From: Bacteroidota bacterium
Lineage (GTDB): Bacteria > Bacteroidota > Bacteroidia > Chitinophagales > Chitinophagaceae
Assembly (NCBI GenBank): GCA_013288945.1
Contig: JABDAZ010000032.1
Span: 1-32,820, forward strand
Length of the DNA: 32,820 nt
Reading direction: 5' to 3'
Shown: one piece after another, positions 25,270 to 32,805 of the stretch
Layout of the letters: the number at the start of each line of letters is the position of its first letter
Numbering within the stretch: position 1 is the stretch's first letter
Position numbers and translations under genes: made by a program
The notes under the pieces: generated by a model
The model's input: only the letters and a program-made list of their open reading frames with translations
What the model was told of the DNA's origin: nothing
The model's database searches: none

Positions 25270-25439
25270 CAAATAGTTTTAGCGGCTGAAGTATTCATTC
25301 CGCAATTCAATCTAACCTTGAGATTTTCACCAGCAATTAAAAATTGGCCGTGCTTCGGTTACATTTTTCTAACGAGTTTTGCCAGCCTTTGCCGATTATG
25401 GCAGCAAAGAAATTATATAAATTTTTTAGTAAAAATATT

Positions 25440-26768
25440 ATGAGGAAATTATTTTACATAATAGTTATCAGTAGTTTTTTAACCGGTTTATCTGATGATA
25501 TTATTGCGCAGCAACCAACAGATACTTTATTGCAAAATGCCACACTTCAAAATTGTGTGCAGTATGCATTAAAAAATTATCCATTAATAAGGCAAAATTT
25601 AATTGACCAGGAAATAACGGAACATGAAATTAAAAGCCGCCTTTCTGAATGGTACCCGCAAATAAATTTGAACGCGAATTACCTTAATAATTTTCAGTTG
25701 CCTTCTATCTATTTTGCAGGGCAGGTTGTAAAAAGTGGAACGTATAATACATCAACAATCGGCTTTAGCGGAACACAAAATATTTTTAACCGCGATGTTT
25801 TATTGGCAAGCAGAAGTGCAAGAGATGTTCGTTTGCAATCAAAAGAAAATACGACGAATACAAAAATTGATGTGGTTGTAAATGTGAGCAAAGCATTTTA
25901 TGATGTGTTATTAACGCAGCAACAAATTCAATTGGTGGATGAAGATATTGTGCGCCTGCAAAGAAATTTGAAAGACGCATATAACCAATACCAGGGCGGT
26001 ATTGTAGATAAAACCGATTATAAAACTGCAACCATTACTTTAAATAATTCGAAGGCCGAGAAAAAGAATTATGAAGAATCATTAACAGCAAAAATGGTTT
26101 ACCTGAAACAACAAATGGGCGACACTGCAAACAGCATGATTAATATTGTTTACGACAGCACACAAATGGAACAGGAAATATTTATTGATACAACAACCGG
26201 CGTAAATCTTGATAACAGGATCGAATACCAACAATTGCAAACACAAAAACGTTTGCAGCAATATAATCTTAAATATTATAAGTGGGCTTACATTCCTTCT
26301 ATATCTGCAGTTGGCCAATATAGTTTTAATTATTTAAGCGATACATACAGTAATTTATATGGCACAAATTATCCCGGTTCATATGCAGGTATCCAACTGG
26401 CATTTCCAATTTTTCAGGGAACGAAACGCCAGCAGGATATTCGCGTTGCAGAGTTGCAGGTTAAACGTGTTGACTGGGATATCCAATCTTTAAAAACAAC
26501 GGTGAACACGCAATACGCGCAATCATTATCAACCTATAAAAGTAATTTGTACGATTACCAGATTTTGAAAGACAACGTAAATCTTGCCAAAGAAGTTTAT
26601 AACACCGTTGAGTTGCAATACCGCTCCGGCATAAAAGCATACCTCGATGTTATTAATGCAGAAACAAATTTGCGCAATGCACAATCTAATTACAGCAATG
26701 CATTGTATAATGTTTTAAGCAGTAAAATAGATGTACAAAAAGCTTTGGGAACAATTCAATTTAATTAA
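25440..26768 (+). CDS. TolC-family outer membrane efflux protein
   Basis: The outer-membrane channel of a tripartite RND pump. It has 442 residues from ATG 25440, which gives a signal peptide (MRKLFYIIVISSFLTGLSDDIIAQ); an earlier in-frame TTG and ATG exist but would bury it. Two OEP repeats are visible: a first with NCVQYALKNYPLIRQN, a long helical hairpin rich in Gln, and a second ending in YNTVELQYRSGIKAYLDVIN, then NLRNAQSNYSNALYNVLSSKIDVQKALGT. The first gene of the operon; the adaptor gene starts one base after its stop. Confidence 0.93.
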   Translation: MRKLFYIIVISSFLTGLSDDIIAQQPTDTLLQNATLQNCVQYALKNYPLIRQNLIDQEITEHEIKSRLSEWYPQINLNANYLNNFQLPSIYFAGQVVKSGTYNTSTIGFSGTQNIFNRDVLLASRSARDVRLQSKENTTNTKIDVVVNVSKAFYDVLLTQQQIQLVDEDIVRLQRNLKDAYNQYQGGIVDKTDYKTATITLNNSKAEKKNYEESLTAKMVYLKQQMGDTANSMINIVYDSTQMEQEIFIDTTTGVNLDNRIEYQQLQTQKRLQQYNLKYYKWAYIPSISAVGQYSFNYLSDTYSNLYGTNYPGSYAGIQLAFPIFQGTKRQQDIRVAELQVKRVDWDIQSLKTTVNTQYAQSLSTYKSNLYDYQILKDNVNLAKEVYNTVELQYRSGIKAYLDVINAETNLRNAQSNYSNALYNVLSSKIDVQKALGTIQFN

Positions 26769-26769
26769 A

Positions 26770-27918
26770 ATGGAAAAATTATCTTTTAATATGAGAAGCA
26801 ATATACTCCTGATCAGTTTTATAATAACAGCATTTGCAATTACATCCTGCGGAGAAAAAAAACCTGCGCAGCCACAAGCGCCGCCACCAGTGCCGGTTGC
26901 ATTGTATGCTGTGCAAACAGGCAATGCAACGTATTTTGATTTGTACCCTGCAACCGTTACGCCGCTTAACCAGGTTGATATTAAACCACAGGTTTCCGGA
27001 AATATTACCAGTATATTTTTTACTGACGGGCAGCATGTAAAAAAAGGGCAAAAATTATATCAGATAGATCAGCAGCAATATAAAGGCGCGGTTGAACAAG
27101 CTGTTGCCAATTTGAATGTACAAAAAGCAAACCTTGCAAAATCGCAACAAGATGCGGACAGATATACAGAACTTGCAAAACAAGATGCCATTGCAAAACA
27201 AACATTGGATCATCAGCTTGCTGATTTGGAAAGTTCTAAGAGACAGGTAGATGCTGCGAAAGCAAATGTTTCAAGTGTTGAAACGAATTTGAAGTATTCA
27301 GTTATCTATGCACCGTTTGATGGAACGATTGGAATTTCGCAGGTAAAAGTTGGTACATCTGTTTACCAGCAAACATTATTAAACAGCGTATCTACAGACG
27401 ATCCAATGGCCGCAGATATCGCGATTGATCAATCAGAAATTGTGGCTTTCTCCGGATATCTAATGAACAAATCTATTAATAAAGATTCCATCTTTACTAT
27501 TATTTTACCCGATGGAACCAATTATCCTTTCACTGGCCATCTTGCATTTTTAGATCGTACGGTTGATCCACAAACAGGAACTATTAAAGCGAGAATTGTT
27601 TTTCCAAACCCAAAAAAAATATTGAAACCTGGCGTTACAACAAACATTCGCGTTAAGCACAATGCAGCAACAGGAAGTTTATTAATCCCTTACAAAGCAG
27701 TGGTAGAGCAGCTTGGCGAATATTTTGTTTATGTGGCAGAAGGCGATCGCGCAAGACAACGCAAAGTTAGTTTGGGTACAAAAATCAACGATAAAATAGT
27801 TGTGAAAACAGGCGTTAAAGAAGGCGATAAAATTATAACAGAAGGCGTTCAAAAATTAAGGGACAGTGTCGCAATACAAGTCGGCCCGCCAAAAGCAGCG
27901 CCGGCACCAGCTAAATAA
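26770..27918 (+). CDS. RND efflux periplasmic adaptor lipoprotein (MFP)
   Basis: Membrane-fusion protein linking the inner-membrane pump to the TolC channel. It has 382 residues from ATG 26770, one base after the TolC stop. A lipoprotein signal ends at Cys27 (FAITSC-GEKK). The order is classic: Pro-rich linker, barrel-sandwich half (VDIKPQVSGNITSIFFTDGQHVKKGQ), a coiled-coil hairpin (about 95-170), the second lipoyl half (YAPFDGTIGISQVKVGTSV), a beta-barrel and a membrane-proximal domain (VKTGVKEGDKIITEGVQKL). The substrate is unknown. A heptad array begins directly at its stop codon. Confidence 0.95.
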   Translation: MEKLSFNMRSNILLISFIITAFAITSCGEKKPAQPQAPPPVPVALYAVQTGNATYFDLYPATVTPLNQVDIKPQVSGNITSIFFTDGQHVKKGQKLYQIDQQQYKGAVEQAVANLNVQKANLAKSQQDADRYTELAKQDAIAKQTLDHQLADLESSKRQVDAAKANVSSVETNLKYSVIYAPFDGTIGISQVKVGTSVYQQTLLNSVSTDDPMAADIAIDQSEIVAFSGYLMNKSINKDSIFTIILPDGTNYPFTGHLAFLDRTVDPQTGTIKARIVFPNPKKILKPGVTTNIRVKHNAATGSLLIPYKAVVEQLGEYFVYVAEGDRARQRKVSLGTKINDKIVVKTGVKEGDKIITEGVQKLRDSVAIQVGPPKAAPAPAK

Positions 27919-27946
27919 GTATGAAGTATAAATTATAAAGTATGAT
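27919..27946 (+). repeat. Heptad array at the adaptor gene stop codon
   Basis: Four units in 7 bp phase, GTATGAA, GTATAAA, TTATAAA, GTATGAT, starting at the base after TAA. It pairs with the inverted array at 27981-28015. Confidence 0.7.
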
Positions 27947-27980
27947 TTATTAATAAATCAAGTGTATTAAAAGCTCAGGT

Positions 27981-28015
27981 TTCATACTTCATAGTTTATA
28001 GCTTATACTTTATAA
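27981..28015 (-). repeat. Inverted heptad array before the pump gene
   Basis: Plus-strand units TTCATAC, TTCATAG, TTTATAG, CTTATAC, TTTATAA in 7 bp phase, 31 bp before the pump start codon. Confidence 0.65.
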
Positions 28016-28045
28016 AGCTTCATTAATAAATTAATTAAGAAGAAA

Positions 28046-31000
28046 ATGAACTCATCATCAAATATATTTGTCCGGAGGCCGGTAACTGCAATTGTAATTT
28101 CATTGGTAATATTAATGGTTGGTACGCTTGCCATTTTAAATATGCCGGTGAGCCAATATCCAAACATTACTCCGCCAACGGTTCAAATCACCAGTAACTT
28201 TACCGGCGCTGATGCGCAAACTGTAGAACAAACTACTACTACTGCTATTGAAACACAGGTAAACGGTGTGCCCGGCATGACGTACATGCAGAGTAACAGT
28301 GCAAACAATGGTAACTCTCAAATAACCGCCACGCTTGATATTGGCGCTGATCCAAACATTGTTGCGCTTGATATTCAAAACCGTGTTGGTATTGCAACGC
28401 CAACGTTGCCAACACAAGTTCAAAAATTAGGTATCACTACATTAAAAAGAAACCCAAGTATATTAATGCTCGTTGCCGTTTATTCACCAAACGGAACGCA
28501 CAGTATTCCCTTCATGGATAACTATGCAAATATTTATGTAAGGGATCAGTTGTTGCGTGTGCCAGGTGTTGGTGACGTATTTAGCCGTGCGGATAATTTC
28601 AGTATGCGTATCTGGTTAAAAACTGATAAGCTCGCGCAACTCGGATTAACTTATAACGATATTCAAAATGCCATTAATGAACAAAATTTACAAGTGGCTG
28701 CAGGTTCCACAGGAACGCCGCCGCAAAATTCATCATCATCATTTGAATTTACCGTTTTTACAAACAGCCGTTTAACAACAGAAAAAGATTTTGAAAATAT
28801 TGTTGTACGATCAAACCCGCAACAAAATTCTATTGTGTATTTGAAAGATGTTGCACGCGTGCAATTGGGTAAAGTAAGTTATGCGAGTAATTCATTTGTT
28901 GATGGAAAACGTGCATCGTATTTGTTGGTTTACCAGGCACCGGGAAGTAATGCATTAACAACAGCAGAAGGTGTTTACAAAGCCATGACTGCAATGAAAA
29001 AAACTTTTCCTGCAGACATTGATTATTCTGTTCCTTTCGAATCAGTAACGGTTGTAAAAGTTTCTATTTCAGATGTGGTTGATACATTATTAATCGCGTT
29101 ATTATTGGTAACGATTGTTGTGTTTATCTTTTTACAAAACTGGCGTTCAACATTAATACCTGTTCTTGCCATTCCTGTTGCAATTGTTGGAACGTTTATA
29201 TTTTTTATACCACTTGGTTTTACTATTAATACATTAACCATGTTTGGCTTTGTATTGGCAATTGGTATCGTTGTGGATGATGCGATTGTGGTTGTGGAAG
29301 CCGTACAACATTATATTGATACCGAAGGCATTTCCGCGAAAGAAGCCACAGACAAGGCTTTGAAGGATATCACAGGCCCGGTAATTGCCATCGCATTAAT
29401 ATTGGCCGCGGTGTTTGTTCCCGTTGGTTTTATTCCCGGCATTGTTGGAAGATTGTATCAACAGTTCGCGATCACCATTGCGATTTCAGTTTTGATTTCT
29501 GCGTTTATTGCGTTGTCATTAACACCGGCATTGTGTTCTTTATTATTAAAACCACAACATTTAAATAAAGATTCAAAAGGCCTTAATAAATTATTCTACA
29601 AATTCAATGAACTATTCAGAAGGTTCACTTTAAATTATACATTGGGTGTAAAAGGATGGATCAAAAGATCACCGCTTGTAATTATATTTTTGCTTTGCAT
29701 AATTGTTGCTGATGTTTTTCTTTTTAAAAATAAACCAACCGGTTTTATTCCAACAGAAGATGATGGCCGTGTTTATATAACTTATGAAATTCCTGAAGCT
29801 GCATCTACAACAAGAAGTTTGACCGTTCTTGACAGTATGATGAATATTATTAAAGGCGTTCCGGGTATTGATCATTACGCAGCGCTTGGCGGATTAAACG
29901 TTTTAACCTTCGGTGTAAAATCCAATGCAGGAACGGTTTTCGCGCAATTAAAACCTTGGGATGATCGTAAAGAAAAATCACAACATCTACTTGGCCCGAC
30001 CGGCGTAGTTGCAGAATTAACGAAACGCTTATCTGCTATTAAAGAAGCAAAAGTTATTGTAATTCCGCCGCCGGCAATTCCGGGACTTGGTAATGCCGGG
30101 GGTTTCAGTATTCAGATTGAACAAAAACAATCAAACGATGATATTAAAACGTTTGAAAAAATAGTAAACCAGTTTGTTGCCGAAGCAAACAAGCAACCGG
30201 AAATTGCCGGCGCATTTACTTTCTTTAGTGCGCATACTCCAGGCTATGAAGTTGATGTGGATCGTGACAAATGTAAAAAACTCGGGCTCAATATTTCCGA
30301 TGTGTACAACACGATGCAAATGTATATGGGAAGCACATACATTAATCAGCTCACTATTTATGGAAGAAATTTTTATGTTGTTGCGCAAGCCGATACAAAT
30401 TTCCGCAGTGAAGTAAAAAGTATCAACCAGTATTATGTAAAAAATTCAACGAATGAAATGATTCCGTTGAGCACAGTTGTTTCCTATAAAATAACGGAAA
30501 CGGCTCCGCTCATTTCGCACTTTAATATTTATAGAAGCGCAGAAGTTGATGGCGGATCAAAACAAGGTTTCAGTAGCGGCCAAGCCATCGAAGCGCTGCA
30601 ACGCACAGCAGCAAAGGTTTTGCCGGAAGGCTATGGTTATGAATTTAGCGGCTTAAGTTTGCAGGAATTAAAATCCGGTTCAAGTTCTGTTTACATATTT
30701 GCATTATCAATTGTATTCGTTTTTTTATTTTTAGCAGCCTTGTATGAAAGCTGGTCTGTTCCATTTTCAGTTTTATTGGCCGTACCAATCGGCGTGCTCG
30801 GCGCCATAACAACACTCACATTAATACCTGCATTAACCAATAACGTATATGCACAAATCGGATTGATTACATTAATCGGTTTGTCTGCAAAAAATGCGAT
30901 TTTAATTGTTGAGTTTGCCAAAGAAAGAGTTGATCACGGCATGGCAGTAATACCTGCAACGCTTGATGCGGTTAAACTTCGTTTGCGCCCGATATTAATG

Positions 31001-31231
31001 ACATCCATCGCATTTATATTAGGTGTACTTCCGCTGGCGCTCGCGTCTGGCGCGAGTTCTGTGGCACGTAACACAATCGGCTGGACAGTGCTCGGCGGTA
31101 TGCTCGCAGCAACCGGCCTCGCAATTTTCATCGTGCCGGTTTTATTTGTTGTAATTACAAACCTATCTTACGGCAAAAAGAAATTGCAGGAATTACAGGA
31201 TCAAAAAATATCTCACGAAGGCACCGCTTAG
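28046..31231 (+). CDS. RND multidrug efflux pump, HAE1 family (AcrB-like)
   Basis: A proton-driven trimeric inner-membrane exporter of 1061 residues, the usual HAE1 length. It has helix 1 (FVRRPVTAIVISLVILMVG), the porter domain beginning QYPNITPPTVQITSNFTGADAQTVEQT, and the second half mirroring the first. The proton-relay residues are present: Asp411 and Asp412 in helix 4 (GIVVDDAIVVVEAV) and Lys949 in helix 10 (GLSAKNAILIVEFA). The C-terminus is short and charged. It is the last gene of the TolC-adaptor-pump operon, with a 127 bp spacer before it. Drug, bile-salt or siderophore-like substrates are all possible; nothing in the context decides. Transcription ends at the hairpin 31271-31308. 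Confidence 0.97.
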   Translation: MNSSSNIFVRRPVTAIVISLVILMVGTLAILNMPVSQYPNITPPTVQITSNFTGADAQTVEQTTTTAIETQVNGVPGMTYMQSNSANNGNSQITATLDIGADPNIVALDIQNRVGIATPTLPTQVQKLGITTLKRNPSILMLVAVYSPNGTHSIPFMDNYANIYVRDQLLRVPGVGDVFSRADNFSMRIWLKTDKLAQLGLTYNDIQNAINEQNLQVAAGSTGTPPQNSSSSFEFTVFTNSRLTTEKDFENIVVRSNPQQNSIVYLKDVARVQLGKVSYASNSFVDGKRASYLLVYQAPGSNALTTAEGVYKAMTAMKKTFPADIDYSVPFESVTVVKVSISDVVDTLLIALLLVTIVVFIFLQNWRSTLIPVLAIPVAIVGTFIFFIPLGFTINTLTMFGFVLAIGIVVDDAIVVVEAVQHYIDTEGISAKEATDKALKDITGPVIAIALILAAVFVPVGFIPGIVGRLYQQFAITIAISVLISAFIALSLTPALCSLLLKPQHLNKDSKGLNKLFYKFNELFRRFTLNYTLGVKGWIKRSPLVIIFLLCIIVADVFLFKNKPTGFIPTEDDGRVYITYEIPEAASTTRSLTVLDSMMNIIKGVPGIDHYAALGGLNVLTFGVKSNAGTVFAQLKPWDDRKEKSQHLLGPTGVVAELTKRLSAIKEAKVIVIPPPAIPGLGNAGGFSIQIEQKQSNDDIKTFEKIVNQFVAEANKQPEIAGAFTFFSAHTPGYEVDVDRDKCKKLGLNISDVYNTMQMYMGSTYINQLTIYGRNFYVVAQADTNFRSEVKSINQYYVKNSTNEMIPLSTVVSYKITETAPLISHFNIYRSAEVDGGSKQGFSSGQAIEALQRTAAKVLPEGYGYEFSGLSLQELKSGSSSVYIFALSIVFVFLFLAALYESWSVPFSVLLAVPIGVLGAITTLTLIPALTNNVYAQIGLITLIGLSAKNAILIVEFAKERVDHGMAVIPATLDAVKLRLRPILMTSIAFILGVLPLALASGASSVARNTIGWTVLGGMLAATGLAIFIVPVLFVVITNLSYGKKKLQELQDQKISHEGTA

Positions 31232-31233
31232 TC

Positions 31234-31268
31234 GTGAATAGTCAATGGTGAATGGTGAAAAATTGATT
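31234..31268 (+). repeat. Heptad array after the pump stop codon
   Basis: Units GTGAATA, GTCAATG, GTGAATG, GTGAAAA, ATTGATT in exact 7 bp phase, starting two bases after the TAG. The GT strand is the sense strand. Confidence 0.75.
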
Positions 31269-31270
31269 TA

Positions 31271-31310
31271 AAATAAGGGCAAACAGTATTTATTGTTTGC
31301 CCTTATTTTT
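31271..31310 (+). terminator. Strong intrinsic terminator of the RND operon
   Basis: A perfect 15 bp stem (31271-31285 with 31294-31308), an 8-base loop and a T-run that runs straight into GTAC repeat copy F. Confidence 0.93.
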
Positions 31311-31311
31311 T

Positions 31312-31362
31312 GTACTGAGCTGAGAATAATTATTAAGCTTCATTGGCGTCGCACACTTGTAC
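31312..31362 (-). repeat. GTAC-bounded interspersed repeat, copy F
   Basis: 51 bp from GTAC to GTAC with AAGCTTCATTGGCGTCGCAC, closest to copies A and D. It starts immediately after the terminator T-run. Confidence 0.87.
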
Positions 31363-31424
31363 AGTAGAATTTTATTCATCAAAATCTTATACTGTTGAAT
31401 GCAAATAATAACTCGCACATTAAT

Positions 31425-31640
31425 AGTTCAACCACGTTGGGGTTTAGAAACCCTATCTCATTTGCCCCGGTTTTCAACGGAGGTTATTCACGTTAATCCC
31501 GTGTTGCGGGATCAGTAATTACCAATACATCAATTTGCGTTTCGTTTTAAATTTTAAAAATCCTGAGAGGATTAAACACGAATAAAAAATATAAAAAAAA
31601 CGAATTGTAAAATCCCGAAAGGATTAATGTGAATGATCAT
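31425..31640. repeat. Decayed REP-like palindrome cluster
   Basis: Several small palindromes follow one another: CCACGTTGG, GGGTTT-AG-AAACCC (31440-31453), CCCCGGTTTTCAACGGAGG, ATCCCG-TGTTG-CGGGAT (31496-31512), ATCCT-GAG-AGGAT (31560-31572) and ATCC-CGAAA-GGAT (31612-31624). The style, with CCCCGG/GGTTATTCA and AATCCC/GGGATT units, resembles the REP-like sequences found near IS200-type REP transposases in Bacteroidota. No such transposase is in the window, so this looks like an orphan or decayed copy. Confidence 0.6.
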
Positions 31641-31758
31641 TCATTTATAAATCAATTATGCATTTGCGAACGTTGAAATAGCAACGGCATCAAAATCATT
31701 ATAAAAAAAGCAGGTTATTCTAAAAGTTATACTAAAATATTATCGTAAAAATTTTTAT

Positions 31759-31783
31759 TACTTTTGATTTTTAATAATCAAAA
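31759..31783 (+). promoter_or_regulatory. Promoter -7 box inside a perfect inverted repeat
   Basis: TACTTTTG (31759-31766) fits TAnnTTTG and would start transcription about 20 bases before ATG 31792. TTTTGATT at 31762-31769 and AATCAAAA at 31776-31783 form a perfect 8 bp inverted repeat with a 6-base spacer that overlaps the box and the presumed start site, as an operator would. The -33 motif is not clear. Confidence 0.45.
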
Positions 31784-31791
31784 ACAATCTT

Positions 31792-32259
31792 ATGAAAACA
31801 AAACATTTCCTGCTTTTCGTTTTACTTTTTTCTTTTATTATTAATGCAAATGCACAATATAAACGCAAAGGCGAAGCGTTGCAAACACATGGCAAAAACA
31901 GTAAATCAAAAAAAGCTGATTATACCATTGAACAATTTAAAGGCAAGTGGCAGGAAATAGAAAGATTAGATCGCAAAGACAGTTCGCCGGTTTCTTTTCA
32001 AGATAGCATCCAGCTTATTTTTAGCGACAGCAGCAAAGTGCGTACAAAGTCAAGCACCAACTCTCCTATTACAATGGATGGCGAAGCAATGATTGAAAAC
32101 GATAATCTATTAACCGTAGCAGCAGACGAATACACGGTAAAATCTTTAACAACAACAGACTTGGTTCTTGATGACAATGATAAATTCATTCATCGCCTTA
32201 AAAAAGTAACGCAATTTTGGTATGAAACAATCGGGAAAGATCCCGCGAAGAAAAATTGA
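31792..32259 (+). CDS. Small secreted protein, possibly lipocalin-like
   Basis: A 155-residue protein with a signal peptide (MKTKHFLLFVLLFSFIINANA-QY). A basic Lys/Ser-rich stretch follows, then about 100 residues rich in beta strands that start FKGKWQEIERLDRKD, a G-x-W element as in lipocalin-like proteins; a run of short strands follows (IQLIFSDSSKVRT, LTVAADEYTVKSL, DLVLDDNDKF). The family call is weak. It has its own candidate promoter and shares a bidirectional terminator with the convergent DUF3276 gene. The location is periplasmic or outer surface; ligand unknown. Confidence 0.72.
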   Translation: MKTKHFLLFVLLFSFIINANAQYKRKGEALQTHGKNSKSKKADYTIEQFKGKWQEIERLDRKDSSPVSFQDSIQLIFSDSSKVRTKSSTNSPITMDGEAMIENDNLLTVAADEYTVKSLTTTDLVLDDNDKFIHRLKKVTQFWYETIGKDPAKKN

Positions 32260-32321
32260 TTATTAATAAATATGTTTTCTTCTTAATCGTTTTTATAAAA
32301 AATCCTAACGACTTCATTAAT

Positions 32322-32352
32322 AAAAAATCCCCGCAAACTGCAGGGATTTTTT
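32322..32352. terminator. Bidirectional hairpin terminator
   Basis: AAAAAATCCC and GGGATTTTTT pair, with an inner GC/GC pair, one C/A mismatch (32332/32342) and a five-base loop. It lies between the convergent genes ending at 32259 and 32371. Confidence 0.88.
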
Positions 32353-32370
32353 TTATCATTATTATTTTTA

Positions 32371-32805
32371 TTACCATTTATCTACTTCTTCATTCGCGCC
32401 ATTATTAACGGGCGGAACATACACTTCTTCTTTCATTTCTTTTACTTCTGCAACTGGTGCGATTGCTTCAGGTGTTTCGCCAACTTCATCAGCAACAACA
32501 GCAGCTGATCCGTTTTCTGCATAATGATTTTCGCCTTCAGGTGCATCATGGTTAAATGCATCGAAATCAAAATCGGGCATCAAATCTGTTTTCACGTAAT
32601 CAACAGCTTCGGTTAATGCTTTTAAAAATTTGTTGAAATCTTCTTTATATAGAAAAATTTTATGCCTGTCGTAACCGTCTTCATTAAATTTTTTACGGCT
32701 TTCTGTAATGGTGAGATAATAATCATTGCTGCGTGTTGCCCGCACATCAAAAAAATATGTTCTCCGTTTGCCTGCTCTTATGCGTTTGCTGTAAACGCTT
32801 TCCAT
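32371..32805 (-). CDS. DUF3276 / PUR-domain nucleic-acid-binding protein
   Basis: A 144-residue cytosolic protein. Residues 1-75 form a PUR (Pur-alpha-like) beta-beta-beta-beta-alpha repeat: VYSKRIRAGKRRTYFFDVRAT, then NDYYLTITESRKKF and HKIFLYKEDFNKFLKALTEA. This DUF3276 type is found in nearly all Bacteroidota and is related to the Borrelia RNA/DNA-binding protein BpuR. An acidic, low-complexity tail (rich in Glu, Ala, Val) fills residues 90-144. Its start is 15 bp inside the window edge, so the promoter is out of view. Binding of single-stranded nucleic acid is likely by family; the targets are unknown. Confidence 0.9.
   Translation of the reverse strand: MESVYSKRIRAGKRRTYFFDVRATRSNDYYLTITESRKKFNEDGYDRHKIFLYKEDFNKFLKALTEAVDYVKTDLMPDFDFDAFNHDAPEGENHYAENGSAAVVADEVGETPEAIAPVAEVKEMKEEVYVPPVNNGANEEVDKW

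Larger units (their letters stand above)
25099..25439. other. 341 bp spacer before the efflux operon
   Basis: Holds the terminator of the small helical protein (25120-25157) and the likely promoter region of the RND operon, with a TATATTTG box at 25262-25269. The first 98 bases of an open frame before ATG 25440 show no signal peptide and are read here as leader, not coding. Confidence 0.6.
27919..28015 (+). other. Inverted pair of heptad arrays inside the efflux operon
   Basis: The array at 27919-27946 and the array at 27981-28015 are imperfect reverse complements, so the 127 bp adaptor-pump spacer can fold into a long imperfect hairpin of about 30 bp per arm. In the message it could act as an RNase-stop or partial attenuator that sets the ratio of adaptor to pump. 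There is no T-run after it, so it is not a standard terminator. Confidence 0.5.
31232..31791. other. 560 bp spacer after the pump gene
   Basis: Contains, in order, a heptad array (31234-31268), the pump terminator (31271-31310), GTAC repeat copy F (31312-31362), a decayed REP-like palindrome cluster (31425-31640), and the promoter region of the next gene (31759-31783). No open frame here looks like a gene. Confidence 0.75.

Noticed and set aside
25344..25439. N-terminal extension of the TolC-family gene from a TTG at 25344
   Set aside because: It would place 32 unrelated residues before a clear signal peptide that begins at ATG 25440.
25709..26318. Minus-strand open frames inside the TolC-family gene
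   Set aside because: They overlap an intact outer membrane channel gene in a clear operon and have no support of their own.
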